Assembly: GCF_003852515.1 (NCBI RefSeq)
Contig: NZ_QAJK01000130.1
Coordinates: forward strand, 1-44,022
Reading direction: 5' to 3'
From: Variovorax sp. KBW07
Lineage (GTDB): Bacteria; Pseudomonadota; Gammaproteobacteria; Burkholderiales; Burkholderiaceae_C
Length of the DNA stretch: 44,022 nt
Shown here: positions 43,950 through 44,022 of the stretch, one piece after another
Layout: each line of letters begins with the position of its first letter
Numbering within the stretch: the stretch's first letter is position 1
Translations under genes and position numbers: made by a program
The notes under the pieces: model-generated
What the model was told of the DNA's origin: nothing
Seen by the model: only the letters and a program-made list of their open reading frames with translations
The model's database searches: none

Positions 43950-44022
43950 GATGCCGCTCTGCTCGTCGCGTCGTGCCTTGGGTGCGTGGGTCCCGGGCTG
44001 CTGTTCAGGGCGACGCCCGCGC

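Overview
The window looks like a piece of the main chromosome of a Comamonadaceae-type betaproteobacterium, most like Variovorax. This rests on very high GC, strong G/C third-position bias, and the mix of phenylacetate catabolism, several branched-chain-type (HAAT) ABC transporters, DUF3649/PepSY/DUF3325 iron genes and LysR/AraC regulators. That placement is inference from gene content; there is no rRNA or marker gene. I saw no tRNA, rRNA, CRISPR array, integrase or intact insertion sequence.

Region 1 (1-10.7 kb, plus): part of a phenylacetate (paa) operon. It has paaC, paaD and paaE, then a complete HAAT transporter (binding protein, permease, a fused permease-ATPase, second ATPase), then paaZ and a short-chain dehydrogenase. 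Two copies of a ~110-bp palindromic intergenic element sit inside it, flanking the permease/ATPase block. Just upstream of paaC there is no paaB, only a frameshifted coding-like fragment on the other strand.

Region 2 (10.7-17.3 kb, plus): an ICMT/NnrU-like membrane methyltransferase and a small membrane protein, then an overlapping set: PAP2 phosphatase, GT2 glycosyltransferase, ArnT-family transferase, YdjC/NaxD-like deacetylase and an aldose-epimerase-like protein. The GT2, ArnT and YdjC trio matches the logic of lipid A aminosugar modification (FlmF2/FlmK/NaxD of Francisella, Lgm of Bordetella).

Region 3 (17.2-24 kb): a flavin-reductase-like protein, two small membrane proteins, a possible LysR remnant, a TIGR00027-type methyltransferase, a ParB-like protein coupled to a SulP anion transporter, and an AraC regulator.

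Region 4 (24.2-30.2 kb, plus): a second complete HAAT transporter plus an aromatic-aldehyde-type dehydrogenase, divergent from the AraC/FeaR-like regulator; probably uptake and oxidation of an aromatic compound.

Region 5 (30.2-37.3 kb, minus): an iron-type PepSY operon (DUF3649, PepSY, DUF3325) with a Fur-box-like site, and upstream of it a tightly coupled four-gene operon: periplasmic binding-like protein, TelA, binding-domain/VWA lipoprotein and an XpaC-like membrane protein. The latter is the best candidate for a poorly described envelope or stress system.

Region 6 (37.4-44 kb): a class-V PLP enzyme and an orphan amino-acid binding protein divergent from a LysR regulator, with a perfect T-N11-A-type operator between them; a shikimate-kinase-like P-loop protein; a four-helix membrane protein faintly like styrene oxide isomerase; a 61-residue protein; and a berberine-bridge-type oxidase with both residues for bicovalent FAD.
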